Source: Paludibacteraceae bacterium (GTDB lineage: Bacteria > Bacteroidota > Bacteroidia > Bacteroidales > Paludibacteraceae). From it: a DNA stretch of 13,168 nucleotides. The stretch covers positions 1 through 13,168 of the forward strand of contig JAGPGR010000022.1 in NCBI GenBank assembly GCA_018055865.1, in the 5' to 3' direction. Shown here piece by piece: positions 1 to 6,315 of this stretch. The position numbers and the translations under genes were made by a program. Every line of letters begins with the position of its first letter. Within the stretch, counting starts at the first letter, position 1. The notes beneath the pieces were generated by a model. It worked only from the letters and a program-made list of their open reading frames with translations, had not been told where the DNA came from and ran no database searches.

Positions 1-1283
1 ACCAGATATTCCGTTAAAGTCAGTATAGCATTGGGAGTACAGTAACGTTTGATAAATCCGGGAACGGAAAATTCCATGAAATGCTCACCCGTACGCCCAA
101 GACGATAACAGGCCGTGCAAAAGGAAGGTATCATGTCCTGGTCGAGCAATTCTTCAATCACTTCGTTCAGCGAGCGGTCGTCGCCAATTCTGAACTGACC
201 TCTGTTCAGATCCTGATTGGTGTTTTGAGTTTCCACATAACTGCCGATTTCAATTTTTGTGCCGCCGTCGAGTTGAGAAACTCCGTATTGGATTAGTTCA
301 TTGCGCAGAGCAGCCGGTTCGCGGGCGGTTAGTATCATCCCGGTGTAGGGAACTGCCAGGCGGAGAATGGCTACCAGTCGTGCAAAATCTTCATCCGAAA
401 CAAAGTAGCTATCTCCCATGTCGAGCATGGAGGCGTCTTTCACGCGGGGAAATGATATAGTGTGCGGACCTACATTGTAGCACGCTTCCAGGTGGTTGGT
501 GTGACGAACCAACCCCATTACTTCGAAACGCCAGTCGTATAGTCCGAATAGCGCGCCAATGCCTACATCGTCAATGCCTCCTTCCTGAGCTCTGTCGAGT
601 GAAGTCAGCCGATAATCGAAATCGGCTTTTTTGCCACGCAGGTGATAGGTTTTGTAAGCTTCCCGGTTATATGTTTCCTGGAAAATCTGAAAAGTTCCTA
701 TCCCGGCAGCTTTCACTGTTCTGAAACCTTCAATTTCCATCGGTGCGGCATTGATATTCACCCGGCGAATCTCGCCATTCCCTTTTTTCACGCTGTATGC
801 CACATTAACGGTGTGTGCTATGTATTCCGCATCGTATTGAGCATGTTCGCCGTAAACCAAAATCAGCCGTTTCTGCCCGTTATCTTCAAGCGCTTCAATT
901 TCCCGGACTAATTCCTCATCTGATAATGTTTTGCGCACTTCGGCAGTATTTGATGCTCTGAAACCGCAATAGGTACAATTGTTTGAGCATTTATTGCCTA
1001 CATAAAGCGGTGCAAAAAGCACAATCCGGTTGCCGTAAATATTCTTTTTCAGCGTTTTTGCCCCTTCCTTTATTTCCTGAATGAGTTCCGGATCGGTAGC
1101 ATTAATCAGAACGGCCGTTTCTTCCAGGTTTAATCTTTTCTTGGATAAAGATTTGGCAATCACTTCCCTGACACGCTCTTTCGTTGAAACCGCTTTATTC
1201 AGATAATCCCAGATTTCATCCGGATCAATGAAAGAATTCATTGGTTTATCGGGGATATTGTAGGTTTCGGGGGTAAATTTCAT
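1..1283 (-). CDS. hydG: [FeFe]-hydrogenase maturase HydG (tyrosine lyase), 3' end outside window
   Basis: HydG is a radical SAM enzyme. It cleaves tyrosine to p-cresol and dehydroglycine and turns the latter into the CO and cyanide ligands of the hydrogenase H-cluster. Translating the minus strand from ATG 1283-1281 gives an open frame of 427 residues to the window edge. The radical SAM motif CxxxCxxC lies at C99, C103 and C106, inside NKCSNNCTYCGF. The C-terminal auxiliary cluster signature CX2CX22C (C389, C392, C415; context CTACYRLGRTGEHFM) is complete. That second signature separates HydG from the thiamine enzyme ThiH, which lacks it. Known HydG proteins run to about 470 residues, so only a few dozen are missing. 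The gene is divergent from the fumarate reductase operon. hydE, hydF and the hydrogenase itself are not visible here and may lie to the left. Confidence 0.95.
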   Translation of the reverse strand, partial: MKFTPETYNIPDKPMNSFIDPDEIWDYLNKAVSTKERVREVIAKSLSKKRLNLEETAVLINATDPELIQEIKEGAKTLKKNIYGNRIVLFAPLYVGNKCSNNCTYCGFRASNTAEVRKTLSDEELVREIEALEDNGQKRLILVYGEHAQYDAEYIAHTVNVAYSVKKGNGEIRRVNINAAPMEIEGFRTVKAAGIGTFQIFQETYNREAYKTYHLRGKKADFDYRLTSLDRAQEGGIDDVGIGALFGLYDWRFEVMGLVRHTNHLEACYNVGPHTISFPRVKDASMLDMGDSYFVSDEDFARLVAILRLAVPYTGMILTAREPAALRNELIQYGVSQLDGGTKIEIGSYVETQNTNQDLNRGQFRIGDDRSLNEVIEELLDQDMIPSFCTACYRLGRTGEHFMEFSVPGFIKRYCTPNAILTLTEYL

Positions 1284-1303
1284 AAGTAAATAATTTATTA
1301 CAA

Positions 1304-1311
1304 CAAAGATA
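1304..1311 (-). promoter_or_regulatory. Candidate -7 promoter box of hydG
   Basis: The minus strand reads TATCTTTG, an exact match to the Bacteroidota sigma-A -7 consensus TAnnTTTG, 20 bases upstream of the hydG start codon. No well-spaced -33 TTTG partner is seen; the nearest TTTG is only 12 bases upstream. The implied leader is very short, roughly 10-15 bases. The call rests on the box and its position only. Confidence 0.5.
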
Positions 1312-1374
1312 CTAATAGAACGTCAAATTAAGGAATTATTTCTGTAATAATTTTTTTAATCACGGGCAAATGAG

Positions 1375-1382
1375 TAATTTTG
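1375..1382 (+). promoter_or_regulatory. Possible -7 promoter box for the fumarate reductase operon
   Basis: TAATTTTG matches TAnnTTTG and would give a leader of about 130 bases before the cytochrome b gene. There is no convincing -33 TTTG at the usual distance, and the AT-rich spacer (1284-1517) makes chance matches likely. Apart from this box and the hydG box, I see no further structure in that 234-base divergent spacer. Confidence 0.22.
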
Positions 1383-1517
1383 TAACCGATTTCAATAATT
1401 CGAATACTCCGTTACCGAAAGACCGACTTTTTACTCAAAATCAAATTTCCGTTATTTTTTTCAATGTAAATTTAAATTAAATACTAACTATATTTCAAAC
1501 TAAAAAACAGAAAACTT

Positions 1518-2204
1518 ATGTGGTTAATTCATTCTTCTATCGGGAGAAAGGTTATCATGAGTGTAACCGGAATTTTTCTCATTCTTTTCCTGACTTTTCA
1601 CAGCATTATGAACATCACTGTGTTATTCAGTGAACAGGTTTATAATGATATTTGTGAGATTTTGGGAGCAAATTGGTACGCCATTATTGCTACAGGAGTA
1701 CTTGCGCTTGGTTTTGTTGTGCATATTTTGTACGCTTTGTATCTTACCTGGCTCAACCTCAAAGCTCGCGGTAATGACCGTTATGCAGTAACTCAGCGTC
1801 AGGAAGGAGTCAGTTGGGCTTCAAAAAACATGTTCGTTCTCGGAGTGATTGTATTTGGTTTTCTCGTCCTGCATTTATTCAACTTTTGGGCAAAAATGCA
1901 GTTGATAGAGTTGACTTACGGACACGGCTGGGCTGAAGCAGGACTTCCTAATCCACAGGAAGGCGCTTACTTTATCAATGAACTATTCAGCAATCCGATT
2001 TATTCGATTATTTACATCGTTTGGCTGGCTGCTTTGTGGTTTCATCTAACACATGGTATATGGAGTTCGCTTCAGTCAATCGGCGTAAATAACAAAACCT
2101 GGTTACCTCGTGTGAAATGCGTTGCTAATGTGTATTCTACCTTTATCATTTTGCTTTTTATGGCAATACCGGTTTATTTTTTATTGGGTTTTCGGGTCAT
2201 GTAA
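1518..2204 (+). CDS. sdhC: Succinate dehydrogenase/fumarate reductase cytochrome b subunit (b558 family)
   Basis: This is the membrane anchor and diheme cytochrome b of a quinone-linked succinate dehydrogenase/fumarate reductase. It passes electrons between menaquinone and the iron-sulfur subunit. The 228-residue protein has five hydrophobic segments, at about 12-35, 53-78, 104-125, 160-182 and 205-224. Histidines sit in the first four helices (H28, H69, H119, H176, with H179 nearby), the pattern expected for two bis-His hemes as in Wolinella FrdC. Opening residues SSIGRKVIMSVTG and the LGANWYA segment match Bacteroides-type FrdC/SdhC. It is the first gene of a C-A-B operon and ends 33 bases before the flavoprotein ATG. 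In a fermentative Bacteroidales host the complex probably runs as a fumarate reductase; the direction cannot be read from sequence. Confidence 0.93.
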   Translation: MWLIHSSIGRKVIMSVTGIFLILFLTFHSIMNITVLFSEQVYNDICEILGANWYAIIATGVLALGFVVHILYALYLTWLNLKARGNDRYAVTQRQEGVSWASKNMFVLGVIVFGFLVLHLFNFWAKMQLIELTYGHGWAEAGLPNPQEGAYFINELFSNPIYSIIYIVWLAALWFHLTHGIWSSLQSIGVNNKTWLPRVKCVANVYSTFIILLFMAIPVYFLLGFRVM

Positions 2205-2237
2205 AGCTTGTGTTTAATTGAAAAAAATTTAAAAATT

Positions 2238-4466
2238 ATGGCAAAGAAAGAAGATATATTCGACAAGGCAAAAGATGCTTTCAATAAAGCAGCCGATGTT
2301 ATCAAAGACACTGCTGAAGATATAGTGGAAAATGTACAGGAAATGGTTGAAGATGCGAAAGATTTCATGGAAGATGACAAAACCAAACAGGTAGTTGCTT
2401 CAGTGAAAGATGCAGGTGAAAAAATTGCACAAAGTGCAAAAGAAAGTGCTGCAAATGTGTCTGAAACCATCAAAACTTCAACTCAACGCGTAGTTGCTGA
2501 TGTGAAAAATGAAACTAAATCCATTACTCGCAAAGACGCCAAAATCCCGGAAGGACCACTGGCCGAAAAATGGAGCAATTACAAAGCACATCAGAAGCTG
2601 GTAAATCCTTCCAACAAACGCCGGCTGGACGTTATAGTTGTCGGAACCGGATTAGCCGGTGCGTCTGCTGCAGCTTCGCTCGCTGAATTAGGATTCAACG
2701 TGCTGAATTTCTGTATTCAGGACAGTCCGCGCCGGGCTCACTCCATAGCTGCGCAGGGCGGAATCAATGCTGCCAAGAACTATCCGAACGATGGCGACAG
2801 CGTGTATCGTTTGTTTTATGACACAATCAAAGGTGGAGACTACCGTGCGCGTGAAGCGAATGTGTATCGTCTTGCCGAAGTTTCTAATAGTATTATTGAC
2901 CAGTGTGTGGCTCAGGGGGTTCCTTTTGCCCGTGATTACGGCGGCTTGCTGGATAACCGTTCATTCGGTGGTGCTCAGGTATCGCGTACATTCTATGCTA
3001 AGGGTCAGACAGGACAACAGCTTTTGCTGGGAGCATATTCAGCATTAAGCCGTCAGGTAGGCAAAGGCGCAGTGAAACTTTACGTTCGCTATGAAATGCT
3101 CGATGTGGTAATCATCGACGGACGTGCCCGCGGAATTATTGCCCGCAACCTGGTGACCGGTAAAACTGAACGTTTCTTTGCTCATGCAGTTGTGGTGGGA
3201 ACGGGAGGATACGGAAATGCTTTCTTCCTTTCGACCAATGCCATGACTTCCAATGGTTCTGCTGCCATACAGATGTATAAAAAAGGAGCTTATTTTGCAA
3301 ATCCGTCTTACGCTCAGATTCATCCTACCTGTATTCCCGTTCACGGTGACTATCAATCCAAACTGACTTTGATGTCCGAATCGCTTCGAAACGACGGACG
3401 TATTTGGGTACCGAAGAAAAAAGAAGATGCAGAGGCTATTCGAGCCGGCAAACTGAAAGCAACTGATCTGAAAGAAGACGACCGCGATTATTACCTGGAA
3501 CGCCGTTATCCGGCTTTCGGTAACCTGGTGCCACGTGATGTGGCTTCACGCGCTGCCAAAGAACGTTGTGATGCCGGCTTTGGAGTTGGAAATACCGGAC
3601 TGGCTGTTTACCTGGATTTCTCTGAAGCCATTAACCGCCTTGGTGAAAATGTGGTTCGTGCCCGCTATGGTAACTTATTCCAGATGTACGAAAAAATAGT
3701 GGACGAAAATCCATATAAAACTCCGATGATGATTTATCCGGCTATACACTACACCATGGGTGGTATCTGGGTAGATTACGAGCTGCAAACCTCTGTTCCC
3801 GGCTTGTTCTGTATTGGTGAGGCTAATTTCTCCGACCACGGAGCCAACCGGCTCGGAGCTTCAGCGCTCATGCAGGGTTTGGCCGATGGATATTTCGTAT
3901 TGCCATACACCATTCAGAATTATCTGGCCGATCAAATTCAGGTGCCGCGTATCAGTACCGACCGTGAAGAATTTGCGCAAGCCGAAAAATCAATCAATGA
4001 GCGTATTAACAAAATTATGAGTATTCAGGGAAAATATTCGGTGGATCATCTTCACCGTGAATTAGGCCTGATTATGTGGGATTATGTTGGAATGGGACGC
4101 ACAGCAGAAGGTTTGAAAATTGCTTTGGAAAAAATCAATGCCATACGCAATGAATTCTGGACAAACGTATACGTTCCCGGAAAAGCAGTTGGAATGAATG
4201 TTGAACTTGAAAAAGCACTCCGTTTGGCCGATTTTATTGAAACTGGCGAATTGATGGCACGCGACGCACTGATGCGCGAAGAATCGTGCGGCGGTCACTT
4301 CCGCGAAGAGTATCAGACTCCCGAAGGTGAAGCCCTGCGTAATGACGAAAAGTTCTCATACGTATCTTGCTGGAAATATACCGGCGAAGGCAACGAACCC
4401 GAATTGATCAAGGAACCGCTGGATTACGAATTCATTGTAAGACAACAACGTAACTACAAAGCATAA
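2238..4466 (+). CDS. sdhA: Succinate dehydrogenase/fumarate reductase flavoprotein subunit with an extra N-terminal helical segment
   Basis: This is the catalytic subunit that interconverts fumarate and succinate using covalently bound FAD. I start it at ATG 2238 (742 residues). A TTG at 2208 is also in frame but adds only ten unremarkable residues. The conserved core begins near residue 100 ([13 protein letters not shown]). It shows the dinucleotide-binding GTGLAG at 136-141, the FAD-linking histidine H168 in [11 protein letters not shown], then [26 protein letters not shown] and [18 protein letters not shown] further on. All expected active-site blocks are present. Residues 1-98 are not part of the usual subunit: they lack Pro, Cys, Trp, Tyr and His, have one Gly, and look like a long amphipathic helix. 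Base composition and codon use of this segment look like the rest of the gene, and there is no frameshift at the junction. It lies between sdhC and sdhB. Confidence 0.95.
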   Translation: MAKKEDIFDKAKDAFNKAADVIKDTAEDIVENVQEMVEDAKDFMEDDKTKQVVASVKDAGEKIAQSAKESAANVSETIKTSTQRVVADVKNETKSITRKDAKIPEGPLAEKWSNYKAHQKLVNPSNKRRLDVIVVGTGLAGASAAASLAELGFNVLNFCIQDSPRRAHSIAAQGGINAAKNYPNDGDSVYRLFYDTIKGGDYRAREANVYRLAEVSNSIIDQCVAQGVPFARDYGGLLDNRSFGGAQVSRTFYAKGQTGQQLLLGAYSALSRQVGKGAVKLYVRYEMLDVVIIDGRARGIIARNLVTGKTERFFAHAVVVGTGGYGNAFFLSTNAMTSNGSAAIQMYKKGAYFANPSYAQIHPTCIPVHGDYQSKLTLMSESLRNDGRIWVPKKKEDAEAIRAGKLKATDLKEDDRDYYLERRYPAFGNLVPRDVASRAAKERCDAGFGVGNTGLAVYLDFSEAINRLGENVVRARYGNLFQMYEKIVDENPYKTPMMIYPAIHYTMGGIWVDYELQTSVPGLFCIGEANFSDHGANRLGASALMQGLADGYFVLPYTIQNYLADQIQVPRISTDREEFAQAEKSINERINKIMSIQGKYSVDHLHRELGLIMWDYVGMGRTAEGLKIALEKINAIRNEFWTNVYVPGKAVGMNVELEKALRLADFIETGELMARDALMREESCGGHFREEYQTPEGEALRNDEKFSYVSCWKYTGEGNEPELIKEPLDYEFIVRQQRNYKA
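2373..2537 (+). repeat. Five 11-residue (33-base) coding repeats in the SdhA N-terminal extension
   Basis: Residues 46-100 of the flavoprotein can be laid out as five consecutive 11-residue units, beginning at residues 46, 57, 68, 79 and 90. Lysine occupies the first position of the last four units (K57, K68, K79, K90). The seventh position is always branched aliphatic (V52, I63, V74, V85, I96), and the eleventh is V56, A67, I78 and V89 in the first four. The units are degenerate at DNA level, so this is a structural repeat rather than a recent duplication. Eleven-residue periodicity is known from group 3 LEA proteins and apolipoproteins. Residues 8-43 follow a seven-residue spacing instead (F8, F15, I22, I29, M36, F43). 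Confidence 0.7.
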
Positions 4467-4474
4467 CAGCTGAC

Positions 4475-4527
4475 CCTCTAAATCCTGCCTGCGGCAGGCA
4501 GGGCTCCCAGATGGAGAGGCTTTTTTT
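4475..4527 (+). repeat. Palindromic hairpin element followed by a T-run between sdhA and sdhB
   Basis: The core CCTGCCTGC-G-GCAGGCAGG (4484-4502) is a perfect inverted repeat with 9-base arms around one base. It folds most naturally as a 7-bp stem with a 5-base loop. Around it, CCTCT (4475-4479) can pair with AGAGG (4515-4519), and seven T residues follow at 4521-4527. The layout resembles an intrinsic terminator or attenuator and also the short GC-rich palindromes scattered between genes in some Bacteroidota. It starts eight bases after the sdhA stop. Whether it terminates, attenuates or protects the upstream mRNA end is not decided by the sequence. Confidence 0.6.
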
Positions 4528-4570
4528 GAGGGAACAATAAATGAAATTAATTAAAAACTAACTTCTAATT

Positions 4571-4601
4571 TTCCCCTTCGGGGGAATTAAAGGGGGCTTA
4601 T
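4571..4601 (+). promoter_or_regulatory. UUCG-loop hairpin and Shine-Dalgarno-like G-run just before sdhB
   Basis: TTCCCC-TTCG-GGGGAA (4571-4586) forms a 6-bp stem closed by a C(UUCG)G tetraloop, an exceptionally stable RNA loop. AGGGGG follows at 4591-4596, five bases before the sdhB ATG, and is Shine-Dalgarno-like. The same CCCC arm could pair with either G-run, so an alternative fold would hide the ribosome site. That switching is inference only. Confidence 0.5.
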
Positions 4602-5357
4602 ATGGAAAAAGTATTAAATCTCACGCTTAAAATTTGGCGTCAAAATGGTCCGAAAGTGAAAGGTGCTTTCGAAACCTATAAATTAGACGGGATATCACCC
4701 GATTGTTCATTCCTCGAAATGATGGATATTCTGAACGAAAAACTGATAAGTGAACACAAAGAGCCGGTGGCCTTCGATCATGATTGTCGTGAAGGTATTT
4801 GCGGTATGTGCAGCCTGTACATCAACGGACATCCACACGGACCCGACGGCGAAATTACAACCTGTCAGCTGCACATGCGTAATTTCAAAGATGGCCAGAC
4901 CATAACGATTGAGCCCTGGCGTTCGGCAGCATTTCCTGTCATCAAGGATTTGATGGTGGATCGCGGTGCGTTCGATAAAATCATTCAGGCCGGCGGTTAT
5001 GTTTCGGTCAATACGGGTGGAGTACCTGATGGAAATGCAATTCCGATTCCGAAACCTGCTGCCGACGAGGCTATGGATGCTGCTTCCTGTATCGGTTGCG
5101 GAGCTTGTGTGGCTGCATGTAAGAATGGGTCGGCCATGCTTTTCCTCTCAGCCAAAGTAAGCCAGCTGGCATTATTGCCTCAGGGCAGGGTAGAAGCTGC
5201 TCACCGTGCCAAAGCCATGCTTGCAAAAATGGATGAACTTGGATTTGGTAACTGTACCAATACCGGTGCCTGTGAAGCCGAATGTCCGAAGAATGTATCT
5301 ATTTCGCACATTGCACGCCTGAACCGCGAGTTTATCAGCGCGAAGTTTAAAGATTAA
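4602..5357 (+). CDS. sdhB: Succinate dehydrogenase/fumarate reductase iron-sulfur subunit
   Basis: This subunit wires electrons between the FAD of SdhA and the hemes of SdhC. The 251-residue protein has an N-terminal ferredoxin domain with the [2Fe-2S] ligands C62, C67 and C70 ([10 protein letters not shown]) and C88. Its C-terminal domain carries C163, C166, C169 and C173 ([15 protein letters not shown]) and C218, C224 and C228 ([15 protein letters not shown]), enough for the [4Fe-4S] and [3Fe-4S] clusters. Length and motifs match Bacteroides-type SdhB/FrdB. It is the last gene of the operon, separated from sdhA by an unusually long 135-base spacer holding two hairpins. The start ATG is preceded by AGGGGG. 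A strong terminator lies downstream. Confidence 0.95.
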   Translation: MEKVLNLTLKIWRQNGPKVKGAFETYKLDGISPDCSFLEMMDILNEKLISEHKEPVAFDHDCREGICGMCSLYINGHPHGPDGEITTCQLHMRNFKDGQTITIEPWRSAAFPVIKDLMVDRGAFDKIIQAGGYVSVNTGGVPDGNAIPIPKPAADEAMDAASCIGCGACVAACKNGSAMLFLSAKVSQLALLPQGRVEAAHRAKAMLAKMDELGFGNCTNTGACEAECPKNVSISHIARLNREFISAKFKD

Positions 5358-5431
5358 ATTTGGTTAATAGTTAATGGTTGATTCGTTGATTTGCTAATTG
5401 TTTAGTCAGTTAATTGACCGGATTTCATAAA

Positions 5432-5470
5432 AAAAAAGTCCGTTGCAGGTATAGTGCAACGGACTTTTTT
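5432..5470. terminator. Bidirectional intrinsic terminator between sdhB and the SGNH hydrolase gene
   Basis: GTCCGTTGCA (5438-5447) pairs perfectly with TGCAACGGAC (5455-5464) around a 7-base loop. Six A residues before the stem pair with six T residues after it. The A-tract on one side and T-tract on the other let it work on both strands, as fits two convergent genes ending at 5357 and 5488. Confidence 0.92.
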
Positions 5471-5487
5471 CGGTATTTGGATTATGA

Positions 5488-6192
5488 TTATTTTTTTCGT
5501 GGCTTGGTTTTCAATGATTTTTGAATGGCAGGCACTACCATCGCTTCCATCACATCGTATCCGGCTGATGTACAATGCACTCCATCGTAAGTGTATGCAG
5601 TTTTCATGGCATTTTTTTCGTCGGACATAGCGCTGAAAAAATCCAGGTAAGTCAATTTTGCGGCTTTAGCATATTCTTCAATCAATTTGTTTAGTTGGGG
5701 AATTTTGATGTTGGGCTCCAGTCCTTTTCTCCAGGGATAATCGTAGGCCGGAAGTACCGAACACAGCACTACCCGAATATTATTGGCAGTTGAGAGTTCA
5801 ACCATGGATTTCAGATTGTCCAGAATCATTTCCGGTGTGGAAGGTCCCGTATTTCCGGCAATATCGTTTGTGCCGGCCAGAATTACGACTACTTTCGGCT
5901 GAAGGTCAATCACATCCTGACGAAACCGTACCAACATTTGTGGGGTTGTTTGTCCGCTGATACCCCGGCAAACGTACGGATTCTTGCTGAAAAAATCCGG
6001 ATGAGTATTTTTCCATCCTTCAGTAATGGAATTTCCCATAAATACCACCCTGTTTTTGACTCCGGGTTTTATTAAAAGCGTATCATTCTCTTTCTGATAG
6101 CGTTTCAGATTCGGCCAGTCCTGCCCGTTTGCACTGAAATAACCAACTAAAAACACAATTAGAAAAAATGATTTTAATACTCGAATTTTCAT
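5488..6192 (-). CDS. Secreted SGNH/GDSL-family hydrolase
   Basis: This is an SGNH-fold esterase or acylhydrolase, probably exported. The first 23 or so residues form a signal peptide (basic start, hydrophobic 8-20, SANGQ around a likely cleavage site). Of 234 residues, the catalytic blocks are all visible: block I is FMGNSITEGW with nucleophile S55, block II glycine G80 sits in RGISGQ, block III is GTND with N109, and block V is DGVH with D203 and H206. The GNS in place of the classical GDS is common in the PF13472-type subgroup. The substrate cannot be told from the sequence; carbohydrate deacetylation or lysophospholipid cleavage are both known in the family. It is downstream of alaS on the same strand with a 123-base gap, so it may have its own promoter; only weak -7-like boxes are seen there. 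Confidence 0.88.
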   Translation of the reverse strand: MKIRVLKSFFLIVFLVGYFSANGQDWPNLKRYQKENDTLLIKPGVKNRVVFMGNSITEGWKNTHPDFFSKNPYVCRGISGQTTPQMLVRFRQDVIDLQPKVVVILAGTNDIAGNTGPSTPEMILDNLKSMVELSTANNIRVVLCSVLPAYDYPWRKGLEPNIKIPQLNKLIEEYAKAAKLTYLDFFSAMSDEKNAMKTAYTYDGVHCTSAGYDVMEAMVVPAIQKSLKTKPRKK

Positions 6193-6315
6193 AATCTTAT
6201 TAATCTGTTTATTTTAATTCTGTTGAAGCAAATAATTCATTATCAAAATAGACTAAAGGTAAAAGCAAGTAATGTAGCAATCCATAAAACTCCCCTTTAG
6301 ATGTTAGAGGCATCA

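Noticed and set aside
1..1283. Alternative identity as ThiH, the thiamine-pathway tyrosine lyase
   Set aside because: The complete CX2CX22C auxiliary cluster motif at the C-terminus is a HydG hallmark that ThiH lacks.
1385..1420. GTAAC ... GTTAC inverted repeat with a central TTCGAA in the hydG/sdhC spacer
   Set aside because: The outer arms are only five bases with a 25-base separation, and the central palindrome is a six-base word. This is too weak to call an operator.
2208..2237. In-frame TTG start 30 bases upstream of the chosen flavoprotein ATG
   Set aside because: It lies three bases after the sdhC stop and adds ten residues with no family resemblance. The ATG at 2238 is the stronger codon.
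5358..5431. AT-rich, repetitive-looking stretch after sdhB (recurring TTAAT and GTTGATT words)
   Set aside because: The words are short and irregular, with no fixed period. Low-complexity spacer is a sufficient explanation.
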